From Actinobacteria bacterium UBA5176 (GTDB taxonomy: Bacteria; Actinomycetota; UBA4738): a DNA stretch of 8,461 nucleotides. Position 1 is the stretch's first letter; every line of letters begins with the position of its first letter. Shown here one piece after another: positions 1 through 6,263 of this stretch. Where the stretch lies: contig DHWS01000150.1 of NCBI GenBank assembly GCA_002413305.1, positions 384 to 8,844 of the forward strand, read 5' to 3'. The notes beneath the pieces were generated by a model. That model searched no databases. It worked only from the letters and a program-made list of their open reading frames with translations, and had not been told where the DNA came from. A program made the position numbers and the translations under genes.

Positions 1-392
1 ACGATGACCCACCCCCCGTGCAGCACGCCCAGCGCGGTGGTCAGGCCCACCCCACCCGGGCACGGACCGACCAGCGATCCCGGCCGGATGCGCGCGAAGA
101 GCGACGCGTGCCCGGCAGGGGAGATCTGGACGATCGTCGTTCCGGTTCCCTGCAGGTTTGAGGCGGCGTTGAAGTTGCTCACCAGGATGTCGCCTCCGAC
201 CAGCGATCCCGTGGTGGTCGGGACCACCGCCACGCCGTAGGGATTCACGTCCCCGTTGGGCGGAACCGTGGAGGCGATCGTGGTGATGCTCGCGTGCGCG
301 CCCGCGGTCCCCGCCGAGGCGCTCCAGGCCGGAATCACCACGAGCGCGCCTCCGATGGCCATCGCCAGGCCCGTTCGCCACCGTCGCGTCAT
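1..392 (-). CDS. Exported beta-propeller-like protein, N-terminal part (runs off the window start)
   Basis: About 130 residues are visible; the 3' end lies outside the window. The ATG at 392-390 is preceded by GGGAGG with a six-base spacer, a good ribosome binding site. Residues 1-27 form a Sec signal peptide: basic MTRRWR, a hydrophobic stretch, then a WSASA cleavage site near residue 27. The mature part has short strand-like segments (GDILVSNFN near 68-75, TTIVQISPAGH near 85-95, TTALGVLHGGWVIV near 118-131) and a repeated GSLVG, encoded by the 13-base direct repeat ACCAGCGATCCCG at about 70-82 and 199-211. This pattern recalls extracytoplasmic NHL or Vgb-type propellers seen in actinobacteria and acidobacteria. 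Ligand and function are unknown. The nearest upstream gene on this strand, the zinc-ribbon protein, is 195 bases away, and a candidate promoter lies between them. The reading frame is secure; the fold is inferred. Confidence 0.8.
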   Translation of the reverse strand, partial: MTRRWRTGLAMAIGGALVVIPAWSASAGTAGAHASITTIASTVPPNGDVNPYGVAVVPTTTGSLVGGDILVSNFNAASNLQGTGTTIVQISPAGHASLFARIRPGSLVGPCPGGVGLTTALGVLHGGWVI

Positions 393-587
393 CTGTCGCC
401 TCCCGCGGCCATGGGTGGAGGAAGGGCGGGTGGCCGCACAGGGTATACGACCGGCGGGACCGGGCGGTTCATCCGAGCTCCGAAGACTTGGGCATCCGGG
501 TACCGTTCCCACCCTCGGCCACGCTCGGCCTTCGACGACGGCGTCAACCTGGTGTCCGCAGCCATGGGATCCAGATGAGTCACCGGG
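393..587 (-). promoter_or_regulatory. Intergenic region with candidate -10 for the exported propeller gene
   Basis: No coding sequence is convincing in this stretch. Reading the minus strand, TATACC at 447-442 is a plausible -10 element, which would place transcription start near 435 and give a leader of about 43 bases before the ATG at 392. The matching -35 is weak: TGAACC lies at about the right distance but fits poorly. A TTGACG occurs further upstream (plus CGTCAA near 542-547) without a convincing -10 at the right spacing. This is a weak call. Confidence 0.3.
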
Positions 588-1085
588 TCACCCACCGGAG
601 GGTTGAGGAAGCCTCGGTGTCCCGGACGTCCTGCGGACCTGCTGGGAAGCCGCGGCCTCGGAGATGCGCTGCCGGGTCGCGACCCGGGCGGCCGACTCCT
701 TGAGGTCGCGGGCCATCGCGACCCGAACCGCGCGGGTGAGCCCTGGCACCGCCGCGGGCAGGGGACGTAGCGACCGCCCGCACCGGTCGCAGAACCGCGC
801 CGCGTGGTCGTTCGTGGTTCGGCACCGCGGGCAGCGAAGCGGCGTGGACGGTCCCGAGGGGACGGTCGGGGAGGGCATCTTCCGTGCCGTTCGGGCGACC
901 ACGGTCTGAAACCGCGCCGCCTCGAACTCCCGGCGGGTGAGCGGGACCGAGGAGGCCCTGGCCCGTCCGAACGTCTGCCCGGCGGAACGATCCGTCGGAG
1001 AGAACCCCGATCTCGAGGCGGTTCTCCTCCGCTCGGTCGGGAACAGCGACCCCTGCGTCGGCTGAGGAGATGTCGCTTGACCCAT
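588..1085 (-). CDS. Zinc-ribbon protein of unknown function
   Basis: This 165-residue protein has one recognisable module: a zinc ribbon with CPRC at residues 85-88 and CDRC at 99-102, spaced CxxC-x10-CxxC and followed by GRSL, as in the short ribbons that Pfam calls zinc-ribbon or double zinc ribbon. It sits between a low-complexity Ser/Thr/Arg/Pro-rich N-terminus (about 1-80) and a basic, alanine-rich, probably helical tail (about 115-150). There is no signal peptide or membrane segment, so it is probably cytoplasmic. The ATG is supported by GAGGGG seven bases upstream, and a good promoter lies just beyond. Such ribbons bind one zinc ion and usually serve protein or nucleic-acid contacts; nothing here says which. 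Much longer minus-strand frames overlap it, but only this one contains the cysteine motif and an RBS. Confidence 0.7.
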   Translation of the reverse strand: MGQATSPQPTQGSLFPTERRRTASRSGFSPTDRSAGQTFGRARASSVPLTRREFEAARFQTVVARTARKMPSPTVPSGPSTPLRCPRCRTTNDHAARFCDRCGRSLRPLPAAVPGLTRAVRVAMARDLKESAARVATRQRISEAAASQQVRRTSGTPRLPQPSGG

Positions 1086-1118
1086 CGCCCTTCCCCTCTC
1101 TCGTCCGGATGCCCAGCG

Positions 1119-1147
1119 ATGCTACCTGACCAGAGTGGCACTGTCGA
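1119..1147 (-). promoter_or_regulatory. Candidate promoter of the zinc-ribbon gene
   Basis: On the minus strand, TCGACA (1147-1142) and TAGCAT (1124-1119) are separated by 17 bases, close to the housekeeping -35/-10 consensus. Transcription would begin near 1112, leaving a leader of about 27 bases that carries the RBS for the ATG at 1085. The element overlaps the first codons of the longest possible frame of the divergent membrane-protein gene, which argues that that gene starts further downstream. Confidence 0.45.
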
Positions 1148-1497
1148 ACACCTGTTCGGGCGGATTCCAAGCACCGGCCGGCCATGTCACGGAGTCGATT
1201 CGTCGTTGCCACCCCGCAGGGATCCCACGGACTCTGGCCCCCCGCCGTTCCCATGCGTTTTCGCAGGTCACAACGAACGGTACTCGTGCGCTCGGGGTGA
1301 TCCTCGTCGTGATCGGGATCGCGCTGCTCGTCGTCGGCGTCCTGTACCTCACGATCGCCGCCGACAAGCTCCCGAGCTTCATGGGCCACATCGCCCACAC
1401 GACGGGCCACCGGGCGAAGCGCGGTGTCGCCGGGCTCGTCCTCGGCGTGCTGTTCCTGGTCGGGGGAGGCGTGGCGATGGCGCGAGCCAGGCGCTGA
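1135..1497 (+). CDS. Small two-helix membrane protein (start uncertain)
   Basis: The convincing part is residues 50-120 of this frame: a first membrane helix at about 53-73 (VILVVIGIALLVVG and onward), a short conserved-looking loop containing ADKLPSF and a His-rich GHIAHTTGHRAKRG, then a second helix at about 97-115 ending in basic ARARR. I recognise it as a small uncharacterised actinobacterial membrane-protein type; no function is known to me. The start is a problem. The longest frame opens at GTG 1135 with no RBS, inside a divergent promoter, and its first 45 residues look non-coding. The next in-frame standard start is GTG 1297, already at the helix edge. A 15-codon frame (ATG 1253) ends in a GTGA overlap with that GTG, so coupling from a leader or a frameshift is possible. 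The real protein is probably about 67-75 residues. Confidence 0.55.
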   Translation: MALSNTCSGGFQAPAGHVTESIRRCHPAGIPRTLAPRRSHAFSQVTTNGTRALGVILVVIGIALLVVGVLYLTIAADKLPSFMGHIAHTTGHRAKRGVAGLVLGVLFLVGGGVAMARARR

Positions 1498-1539
1498 AGG
1501 GCGAAGCAACTGGCGCGAGGCGACACGAGCTACGGCCGT

Positions 1540-1836
1540 TCATCCTTGCTCTCGATCTCCGGGGCTCCGACTGATGGCGTCGACGTCAAAGGGTGCAGGA
1601 ACTCCTCGGGGCCTCGTTCGGTCCTCGACCGGCCAAAGCCGAAAGGCGAGGTCTGTGCCCGTGTCGGGGTCCCTTTGCCCACCGAGGTCCAGAAGGAGCG
1701 GTTCCCCTCTTGCCATTGCCTTAGCGTCGACGGGTTCGACGACGACGAGGGAACCGCGCCTGGCCAGTGGCTTGAGCGAGTCGCCGAGGACCCTCACGAG
1801 GAAGGAGCCCGCTAGCGCATCGCCCTGCCACTCCAC
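1540..1836 (-). pseudogene. Remnant resembling an S24/LexA-type peptidase domain
   Basis: Of the frames here, this minus-strand one reads most like a protein. From the GTG at 1836 it gives 98 residues with [17 protein letters not shown] at about 12-28, followed by SLVVVEP. That resembles the Ser-containing core of S24 peptidases (LexA, UmuD and phage repressors: V-x-GDSM-x-P then G-x-hydrophobic-VVDP). The Ser of GDSL would be residue 20. The catalytic Lys expected some 40 residues later is not seen; FRLW at about 65-68 has Arg there. There is no N-terminal helix-turn-helix and no RBS, and the segment starts within three bases of the transposase fragment, as if that element or a later deletion removed the front of the gene. 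It converges with the membrane-protein gene (43-base gap). The family assignment is tentative, and the stretch could also be non-coding. Confidence 0.35.
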
Positions 1837-1838
1837 CC

Positions 1839-2092
1839 ATCTCGGTCGCGGATGAGAAAGCCGATCTGCGTGCCCTCGTCCTCGCCTGCTGGGTGACCCA
1901 CGCCGAGTCAGGATGGTCCGTGACGCCGGCCACGTGGACCTTCCTGGTCGAAAGCTCGATGAAGAACAGCACGTAGAGCGTGCGAAGCGTGATCGTCTCG
2001 ACCGTGAAGAAGTTGGTGGCCAGGATGCCGGATGCCTGGGTGCGCAGGAACGCCCGCCAGCTCGGGTCCGGTCCCCGCGAGGCTGGACCCAT
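1839..2092 (-). pseudogene. Degenerate integrase-core (rve/DDE) transposase fragment
   Basis: Reading from 2092, the frame gives [14 protein letters not shown], then [32 protein letters not shown] and AWVTQQAR, ending at 1880. This is the well-known start of the integrase catalytic domain in a common actinobacterial transposase type (IS3/IS481-like). The match then jumps to another minus frame at 1877-1839, [13 protein letters not shown]. Relatives have roughly ten more residues between QQAR and this motif, so an out-of-frame internal deletion is likely. Homology ends right after RDRD: the rest of the domain, including the catalytic Glu, is absent. The first catalytic Asp (relatives read DFFTV) is Asn in NFFTV. 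There is no N-terminal helix-turn-helix and no visible terminal inverted repeats. It is therefore a dead internal fragment, abutting the S24-like remnant on one side and the small basic gene on the other. Confidence 0.75.
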
Positions 2093-2249
2093 GCCGGCGT
2101 CCAAGCGGGGCGGCCAGCGCTCCGGCACCGCCGGGCCGAAGGGCAGGACGAAGGCGCAGCCCTACAACGAGGCGAAGCAGCGGGGCGTCGAGGGTCGCTC
2201 GAAGATGAACAAGGAGCACCTCCGGCGGGCCGTCGACGCGAAGAAGTAG
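2091..2249 (+). CDS. Small basic protein with Rho-N/SAP-like helical motif
   Basis: The product is 52 residues. A basic, Gly/Ser-rich N-terminus ([17 protein letters not shown], about 4-20) is followed by [28 protein letters not shown] (about 21-48). The latter fits the helix-extended-helix pattern TK-x-x-LY-x-x-AK-x-x-x-I-x-GRS-x-M-x-K-x-EL found in Rho-terminator N-terminal-like and SAP-like motifs, which bind nucleic acid. The usual Leu before Tyr is Pro here (QPY), which may weaken the first helix. The ATG at 2091 has GAGG eight bases upstream (2079-2082). That RBS lies inside sequence antisense to the transposase fragment, so the leader seems to have come with the mobile element. The frame is open upstream to 1980, but that part is only the transposase antisense. 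Probable role: a small nucleoid- or RNA-associated protein. Pathway and partner are unknown. Confidence 0.6.
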   Translation: MPASKRGGQRSGTAGPKGRTKAQPYNEAKQRGVEGRSKMNKEHLRRAVDAKK

Positions 2250-2288
2250 GCTCCGCCGCGTGAGCGGCTCCTGGGGCGGTGCGCTGGC

Positions 2289-3485
2289 GTGGGGCCCGTG
2301 AGGCCGGGTCGATACCGGACCCCCCTCCGGATCCCGTGGCCGGCGGTGGCGGCCGTCGCGGCCGTGCTGGTCGCCGGCGGTGCGTTCGGGTACCTGAGTC
2401 TGCACGGGACGGGCGGGCCGGGCGACACGCAGACACCCGCGGCCGGAGGCACCCCGGCGGCCGCAGGCGCTTCCGGGACGAACCCCTCGCGCTCGCCGAG
2501 CCCGTCGGCGTCGGCTTCGCCGGTGTCGCCGTCCCTGACCCCGCCCTCCCCGCTCCCCGGCTACCTCATGATCGCCGACCGGGCGAACGACCGGCTCCTG
2601 CTGGTCGACTCGGGCAAGCGCGTGCTGTGGACCTACCCCGCGCCCGGGTCGAAGCCAGCCATGCCGTTCTACTTCGACGACGACGTGTTCTTCGGCCGCG
2701 ACCACACCGTCCTCATCAGCCAGCAGGAGGAGCAGCAGACCATCCAGCTCCTGTCCTTCCCGGAGGGGAAGCTGCTCTGGAGCTACGGCCACGTGAACGT
2801 GCGGGGGTCGAGCGCGGGCTACCTGAGCACCCCCGACGACGCCTACCTCCTTCCAGACGGGACCGTCTCAGTGGCCGACGTCCGAAATTGCAGGGTGGTG
2901 TTCATCTCGCCCGGGCACAAGGTGGTCAGGCAGCTCGGGACCACTGGGGTCTGCGGGCATCACCCGCCGGACCAGCTGGCTTCGCCGAACGGGGACACGC
3001 CCCTTCCAGACGGCGGGACGCTGGTCACCGAGATCAACGGCTCGTGGGTCGACGACATCTCGGCCGCCGGGAAGCTGGTCTGGTCGGTGCACGCTCCGGT
3101 GAGGTATCCCTCGGACGCGCAGTGGCTGGGAGATGGCAAGATCCTGCTGGCGGACTACTCGTCGCCGGGGCACGTGCTGGAGATGAGCACCTCGGGCAAG
3201 GTCCTGTGGGAGTACGGACCGCCGTCGGGCCCGGGCGCGCTGAACCATCCGTCACTCGCCCTCATGCTCCCGAACGGGCTGATCGCGGTCAACGACGACT
3301 TCCGCGACCGGGTCGTGCTGATCGATCCGAAGACCAAACGCATCGTGTGGCAGTTCGGGCACACGGATGCCCCGGGCAGCGCTCCGGGCTTCCTTCATGT
3401 GCCGGACGGGATGGACTTCCTGCCGTTCGACGTGGCGGCGTCGAACCCGGCCATCGCCCGGCTGGTCGGCCTGTCCAAGCCCTGA
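2289..3485 (+). CDS. Membrane-anchored six-bladed beta-propeller protein (PQQ/NHL-like)
   Basis: The product has 398 residues. Order: a basic cytoplasmic tail (1-15), one membrane helix (about 16-36, Ala/Val-rich), a Pro/Ser/Thr/Gly-rich spacer (about 41-90), then a propeller (about 91-398). Six repeats end in a strand of the form GK-hydrophobic-W-x-Y-G: VLWTYP (112-117), LLWSYG (162-167), VVRQLG (212-217), LVWSVH (263-268), VLWEYG (306-311), IVWQFG (352-357). Most are preceded by an LPDG or GDG turn and a V-x-x-A/V-D strand. This fits quinoprotein-like, NHL or arylsulfotransferase-like propellers displayed outside the membrane. I see no catalytic signature. Two Cys (201, 222) could form a disulfide. 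The start at GTG 2289 has only a weak RBS; GTG 2298 is an alternative. It lies 39 bases after the small basic gene, so co-transcription is possible. The substrate or ligand is unknown. Confidence 0.88.
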   Translation: MGPVRPGRYRTPLRIPWPAVAAVAAVLVAGGAFGYLSLHGTGGPGDTQTPAAGGTPAAAGASGTNPSRSPSPSASASPVSPSLTPPSPLPGYLMIADRANDRLLLVDSGKRVLWTYPAPGSKPAMPFYFDDDVFFGRDHTVLISQQEEQQTIQLLSFPEGKLLWSYGHVNVRGSSAGYLSTPDDAYLLPDGTVSVADVRNCRVVFISPGHKVVRQLGTTGVCGHHPPDQLASPNGDTPLPDGGTLVTEINGSWVDDISAAGKLVWSVHAPVRYPSDAQWLGDGKILLADYSSPGHVLEMSTSGKVLWEYGPPSGPGALNHPSLALMLPNGLIAVNDDFRDRVVLIDPKTKRIVWQFGHTDAPGSAPGFLHVPDGMDFLPFDVAASNPAIARLVGLSKP

Positions 3486-3495
3486 GCAGGCCCGA
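3466..3495 (+). terminator. Candidate hairpin over the propeller gene stop codon
   Basis: GGCCTG (3468-3473) pairs with CAGGCC (3487-3492). Two more pairs (TC 3466-3467 with GA 3494-3495) are possible across a one-base bulge at 3493. The loop contains the TGA stop (3483-3485). There is no T-run after it, as is common in high-GC genomes. It might end or attenuate transcription between the propeller gene and otsA. Confidence 0.28.
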
Positions 3496-3668
3496 GTCCG
3501 ACCGGAGCCGTCTGCCCAAAAACCGGCGCGCTACCATACAGGCTCGCCCTCCCACGACGGGATCCACCGCATCGACGTGGATGGTCAGGTCCAAATCGAC
3601 CCCGCCCGCCGGAGTCGCGGGAGTGGACTGTCCGTACAGAGTGGCGGAGAGGATCGGGGCCCGACGCA

Positions 3669-5075
3669 ATGACCGGACCGGCGCAGATCGTCGTGTTCGC
3701 CAACAGACTGCCCATCGCCCGGACCCCGGGTGGCTGGCGACCGGCCAGCGGTGGCCTCGTGGCGGCCCTGCGCCCGGTGCTCGAAGCCTCCGGAGGGGCG
3801 TGGGTCGGCTGGAGCGGTTCCAAGGAGGAACCTCCGGCTCACGTCAGCGGCCTTTCCCTCGACCTCCGGGCAGTCCCGCTGAGTCCGCGACTGGTGGCCG
3901 CCTACTACCACGGCTTCTCCAACCAGACGTTGTGGCCGCTGTTCCACGACCTCGTCCATCAGCCGATCATCGATCGCTCGTGGTGGGAGGCGTACCGGGG
4001 GGCCAACGAACTCTTTGCGGGGGCGGCTGGCGCGCTCGAACGTCCCAGGGGGCAGCCGCCTGTGCTATGGGTGCACGACTACCACCTGATGCTGCTCCCG
4101 CGGTTGCTGCGGCGGACCGGCACCCGTTCCCGGATCCTCTATTTCCTCCACACTCCCTTCCCGGCGCCCGAGCTCTTCGCTCGGTTGCCCTGGAGAGCGG
4201 AGCTGCTGCAAGGTGTGCTGGGGGCTGACGTCGTGGGATTCCATACCGACATGTACCGGGAGAACTTCCTCCGCGCCTGCCGGTACCTGCTGCCCGAGGT
4301 GCGCGTCGAGGGCGACGCGGTCCGGCTGCCGGATGGCCGCTCGGTGCAATCCAGCACGCATCCGATCTCGGTGGACGCGAGGGAACTGACCACGAAGATC
4401 GGGGAGCCGCGGGTTCAGCGGCAGACACGAAGGTTGCGGGAACAGTTCGGCCCGGGGACGGTGATGCTCGGGGTGGACAGGCTCGACTACACCAAGGGCA
4501 TCCTCCAGCGACTCCGAGCGCTCGAACGGTTGCTGGAGCGCCGGGCCGATCTTCGTGGACGCATCACGCTCCTCCAGATCGCGGAGCCGAGCCGGAACGA
4601 GGAGCCCCGGTACCGCCAGATCCGGGTCGAGGTCGAGCAGGCCGTCGGCCGGATCAATGGGCGATTCACCGAACCCGGAGGCGCCGTCCCAGTCCGGTAC
4701 ATGTACCGGACCATGCCCCTGTCACGTCTCCTTTCCTACTACCTCCTCGCGGAAGTGGCCCTGGTCACGCCCTTGAAGGACGGGATGAACCTGGTAGCGA
4801 AGGAGTACGTCGTCTGCCAAGCGGCCACGCAAGGGAGCGGCGTCCTCGTCTTGAGCGAGTTTGCCGGAGCCTCCCAGGAGCTCACCCAGGCCATCCTGTG
4901 CAACCCATTCGACGAGGAGGGTCTCTCGTACCGGATCGAGGAGGCGCTATCGATGGGCCAAGCGGAGCGCCGGAGCCGCCTGCAGGCCATGGGCGCCTAC
5001 GTCAACGGCCACGATGTTTTCGCGTGGGCGGCGTCGGCCCTCGCCGATGCCGATACCCCTCAAGGCGGAGCCTGA
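3669..5075 (+). CDS. otsA: Trehalose-6-phosphate synthase (alpha,alpha-trehalose-phosphate synthase, GT20)
   Basis: This cytoplasmic enzyme joins glucose from UDP- or GDP-glucose to glucose-6-phosphate to give trehalose-6-phosphate. Its 468 residues match the usual full length of bacterial OtsA. Active-site motifs known from E. coli OtsA are all present in order: NRLP with Arg13, SGGL (28-30), YYHGFSNQTLWPLFH with Tyr80 and Trp89, HDYH with Asp137, FLHTPFP with His161, VDRLDYTKG with Arg271 and Lys276, and KDGMNLVAKEY with Asp371, Asn374, Leu375 and Glu379. It should be active. The ATG at 3669 has no strong RBS. The 183 bases upstream hold no gene, only a short inverted repeat CTGT-CCGT-ACAG at 3628-3639 of unknown meaning. 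No trehalose-6-phosphate phosphatase (OtsB) lies beside it, since the next gene is convergent; OtsB must be encoded elsewhere. Trehalose serves osmotic and desiccation protection. Confidence 0.97.
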   Translation: MTGPAQIVVFANRLPIARTPGGWRPASGGLVAALRPVLEASGGAWVGWSGSKEEPPAHVSGLSLDLRAVPLSPRLVAAYYHGFSNQTLWPLFHDLVHQPIIDRSWWEAYRGANELFAGAAGALERPRGQPPVLWVHDYHLMLLPRLLRRTGTRSRILYFLHTPFPAPELFARLPWRAELLQGVLGADVVGFHTDMYRENFLRACRYLLPEVRVEGDAVRLPDGRSVQSSTHPISVDARELTTKIGEPRVQRQTRRLREQFGPGTVMLGVDRLDYTKGILQRLRALERLLERRADLRGRITLLQIAEPSRNEEPRYRQIRVEVEQAVGRINGRFTEPGGAVPVRYMYRTMPLSRLLSYYLLAEVALVTPLKDGMNLVAKEYVVCQAATQGSGVLVLSEFAGASQELTQAILCNPFDEEGLSYRIEEALSMGQAERRSRLQAMGAYVNGHDVFAWAASALADADTPQGGA

Positions 5076-5079
5076 GGGG
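5056..5079 (+). terminator. Strong hairpin overlapping the otsA stop codon
   Basis: CCCCTCA (5056-5062) plus GGC (5064-5066) pair perfectly with GCC (5070-5072) plus TGAGGGG (5073-5079): ten base pairs with one bulged A (5063) and a GGA loop. The otsA TGA (5073-5075) lies in the right arm. No T-tract follows, so it would be a non-canonical terminator of the kind proposed for actinobacteria. A second small stem, CGCCC (5109-5113) with GGGCG (5118-5122), has the stop codon of the convergent endopeptidase gene in its loop. Together they could separate the two converging transcripts. Confidence 0.45.
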
Positions 5080-5113
5080 CCTGGGCGTGGAGCGAAAGCC
5101 GATCAGATCGCCC

Positions 5114-6229
5114 CTACGGGCGTCCCGCTCCGACAAACGCGCTCCAGGACACCGGGACCTCCTGCACGAATCCACCGGTGTGCGGGGCGTCGATCTGCAT
5201 GCCGCCGCCGACGTAGATGCCGACATGGGAGATGGGCGAGTAGTAGAAGACCAGATCGCCGGGTTGCAGCTGGGAGCGATCCACGTGGGGGATCGACGCG
5301 TACTGCAGGGCCGCCGAATGCGGAAGCGAGATGCCGGCTTGCGCCCAGGCCCACATGGTGAGTCCGGAGCAGTCGAAGCCGGTCTTGGGATCGGACCCGC
5401 CCCATTGGTAGGGGACCCCGATGACCGAGAATGCAGCCGCCACCGCGACCGAGGCGCCACCGGAGGGCGGTGGCGGTGGAGGCCCGCCGCCCCCACCGCC
5501 GGTGGGCGATGGGGTGGGAGCTGGAGCGGGGGGCTGCGCGGCGGCTGCGGTAGCCGCCTTCGCCGCCACGGCCCGAGCGGCAGCGGCGGCGAGTGCTGCC
5601 GCTTGCTGCTTCGCGAACTGGTCCTTCAGGCTGTGGACAAGGGCTTGCTGCTGGTCGATGGAGGCGAGGATCTCTCCCTTCTGGTTCCGGAGCGAGGAGA
5701 GCTCTCCCTGCAGGACGGCCGCGGTCCGGCTCAGCCGCGTGCCCGCCTCCTGGGCCCGGATCTCCGAGCTCTGGGCCCGGTTCGCGGTGTCGGTGTCCGA
5801 CTGCGCGACGGCGTTCACGAACTGGAGCCTCTGGTTCAGGTCGGCGAGCGACGTGGCGCCCAGCAGCACATCGATGCCCGATCCCGCGCCGCCCTCGTAC
5901 ACGGCGGCCGCCCGCGAGGCGAGCAGCGCCCGAGCTGCGACGGCCTCACTCTGGGCCAGCGATGCCGCCCGCTGTTCGGTGGCCAGACGCTGCTGGGTTG
6001 CCTGGAGAGCGACCTGCTCTTGGTCGTACCGCTCGACGAGCAGGTCGAGCTGTCGGTTGAGCGCGCTCAGCTGCGCCCCCGCCGCGGCGACGTCCTTTCC
6101 GGTGACGGGCGCGGCGTGGGCGATGGCCGTGACGGCCGTGGCGGAACAGATCCCCGTGATGACAGCGAGGAGGACCGTAGCTGTCCGCCGCATCCCTCTC
6201 GCACGAGAAGTCGCTCGATGCTCACGCAT
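5114..6229 (-). CDS. Secreted coiled-coil NlpC/P60 (C40) peptidoglycan endopeptidase
   Basis: The 371-residue product has the RipA-like layout. A signal peptide covers about 1-40 (RRTATVLLAVITG, cleavage near AHAA-P). A long coiled coil runs about 43-215, rich in Ala, Gln, Leu and Glu, with the YEGGAGSGIDVLLGATSLADLNQR-type segment (111-134) seen in PcsB/RipA-like proteins. A low-complexity linker follows (Ala-rich, then Pro, then poly-Gly/poly-Pro at 244-256). The catalytic NlpC/P60 domain covers about 258-371: Cys287 in FDCSGL, His335 in SHVGIYVGGG, and His350 as third residue. YQWGG precedes the Cys as usual. The enzyme cleaves peptide stems of the wall during growth or division, with the coiled coil probably keeping it inactive until bound by a partner. 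The start is ATG 6229 or, giving a more typical signal peptide, ATG 6193; neither has a well-placed RBS. A good promoter lies upstream. Confidence 0.95.
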   Translation of the reverse strand: MREHRATSRARGMRRTATVLLAVITGICSATAVTAIAHAAPVTGKDVAAAGAQLSALNRQLDLLVERYDQEQVALQATQQRLATEQRAASLAQSEAVAARALLASRAAAVYEGGAGSGIDVLLGATSLADLNQRLQFVNAVAQSDTDTANRAQSSEIRAQEAGTRLSRTAAVLQGELSSLRNQKGEILASIDQQQALVHSLKDQFAKQQAAALAAAAARAVAAKAATAAAAQPPAPAPTPSPTGGGGGGPPPPPPSGGASVAVAAAFSVIGVPYQWGGSDPKTGFDCSGLTMWAWAQAGISLPHSAALQYASIPHVDRSQLQPGDLVFYYSPISHVGIYVGGGMQIDAPHTGGFVQEVPVSWSAFVGAGRP

Positions 6230-6263
6230 AGCAAACGGGCTGCCCCCCGCAGCCCGAGGTCTG

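Noticed and set aside
542..547. TTGACG on the minus strand as -35 for the exported propeller gene
   Set aside because: No acceptable -10 lies 16-19 bases downstream; TATACC is far too distant to pair with it.
389..1509. Two long minus frames (261 and 309 residues) over the zinc-ribbon gene
   Set aside because: Neither has an RBS or a motif, whereas the overlapping 165-residue frame has the zinc ribbon and a good RBS.
2255..2268. GCCGC-GTGA-GCGGC stem-loop between the small basic gene and the propeller gene
   Set aside because: It has five pairs and a GNRA-type loop but no extension or T-run. That is too short to call a terminator in DNA this GC-rich.
1908..2792. 294-residue minus frame
   Set aside because: It is antisense to the propeller gene and the small basic gene, with no recognisable content. 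A short part overlaps the transposase fragment but in the wrong frame.
3628..3639. CTGT-CCGT-ACAG inverted repeat upstream of otsA as a possible operator
   Set aside because: Four-base arms occur often by chance and no second copy is seen. It is noted only in the otsA entry.
2279..4228. 649-residue open frame on plus, the longest in the window
   Set aside because: It is out of frame with the propeller gene and otsA, whose motifs are unmistakable. It is Arg/Pro/Gly-rich with no domain sense, a usual by-product of high-GC third positions.
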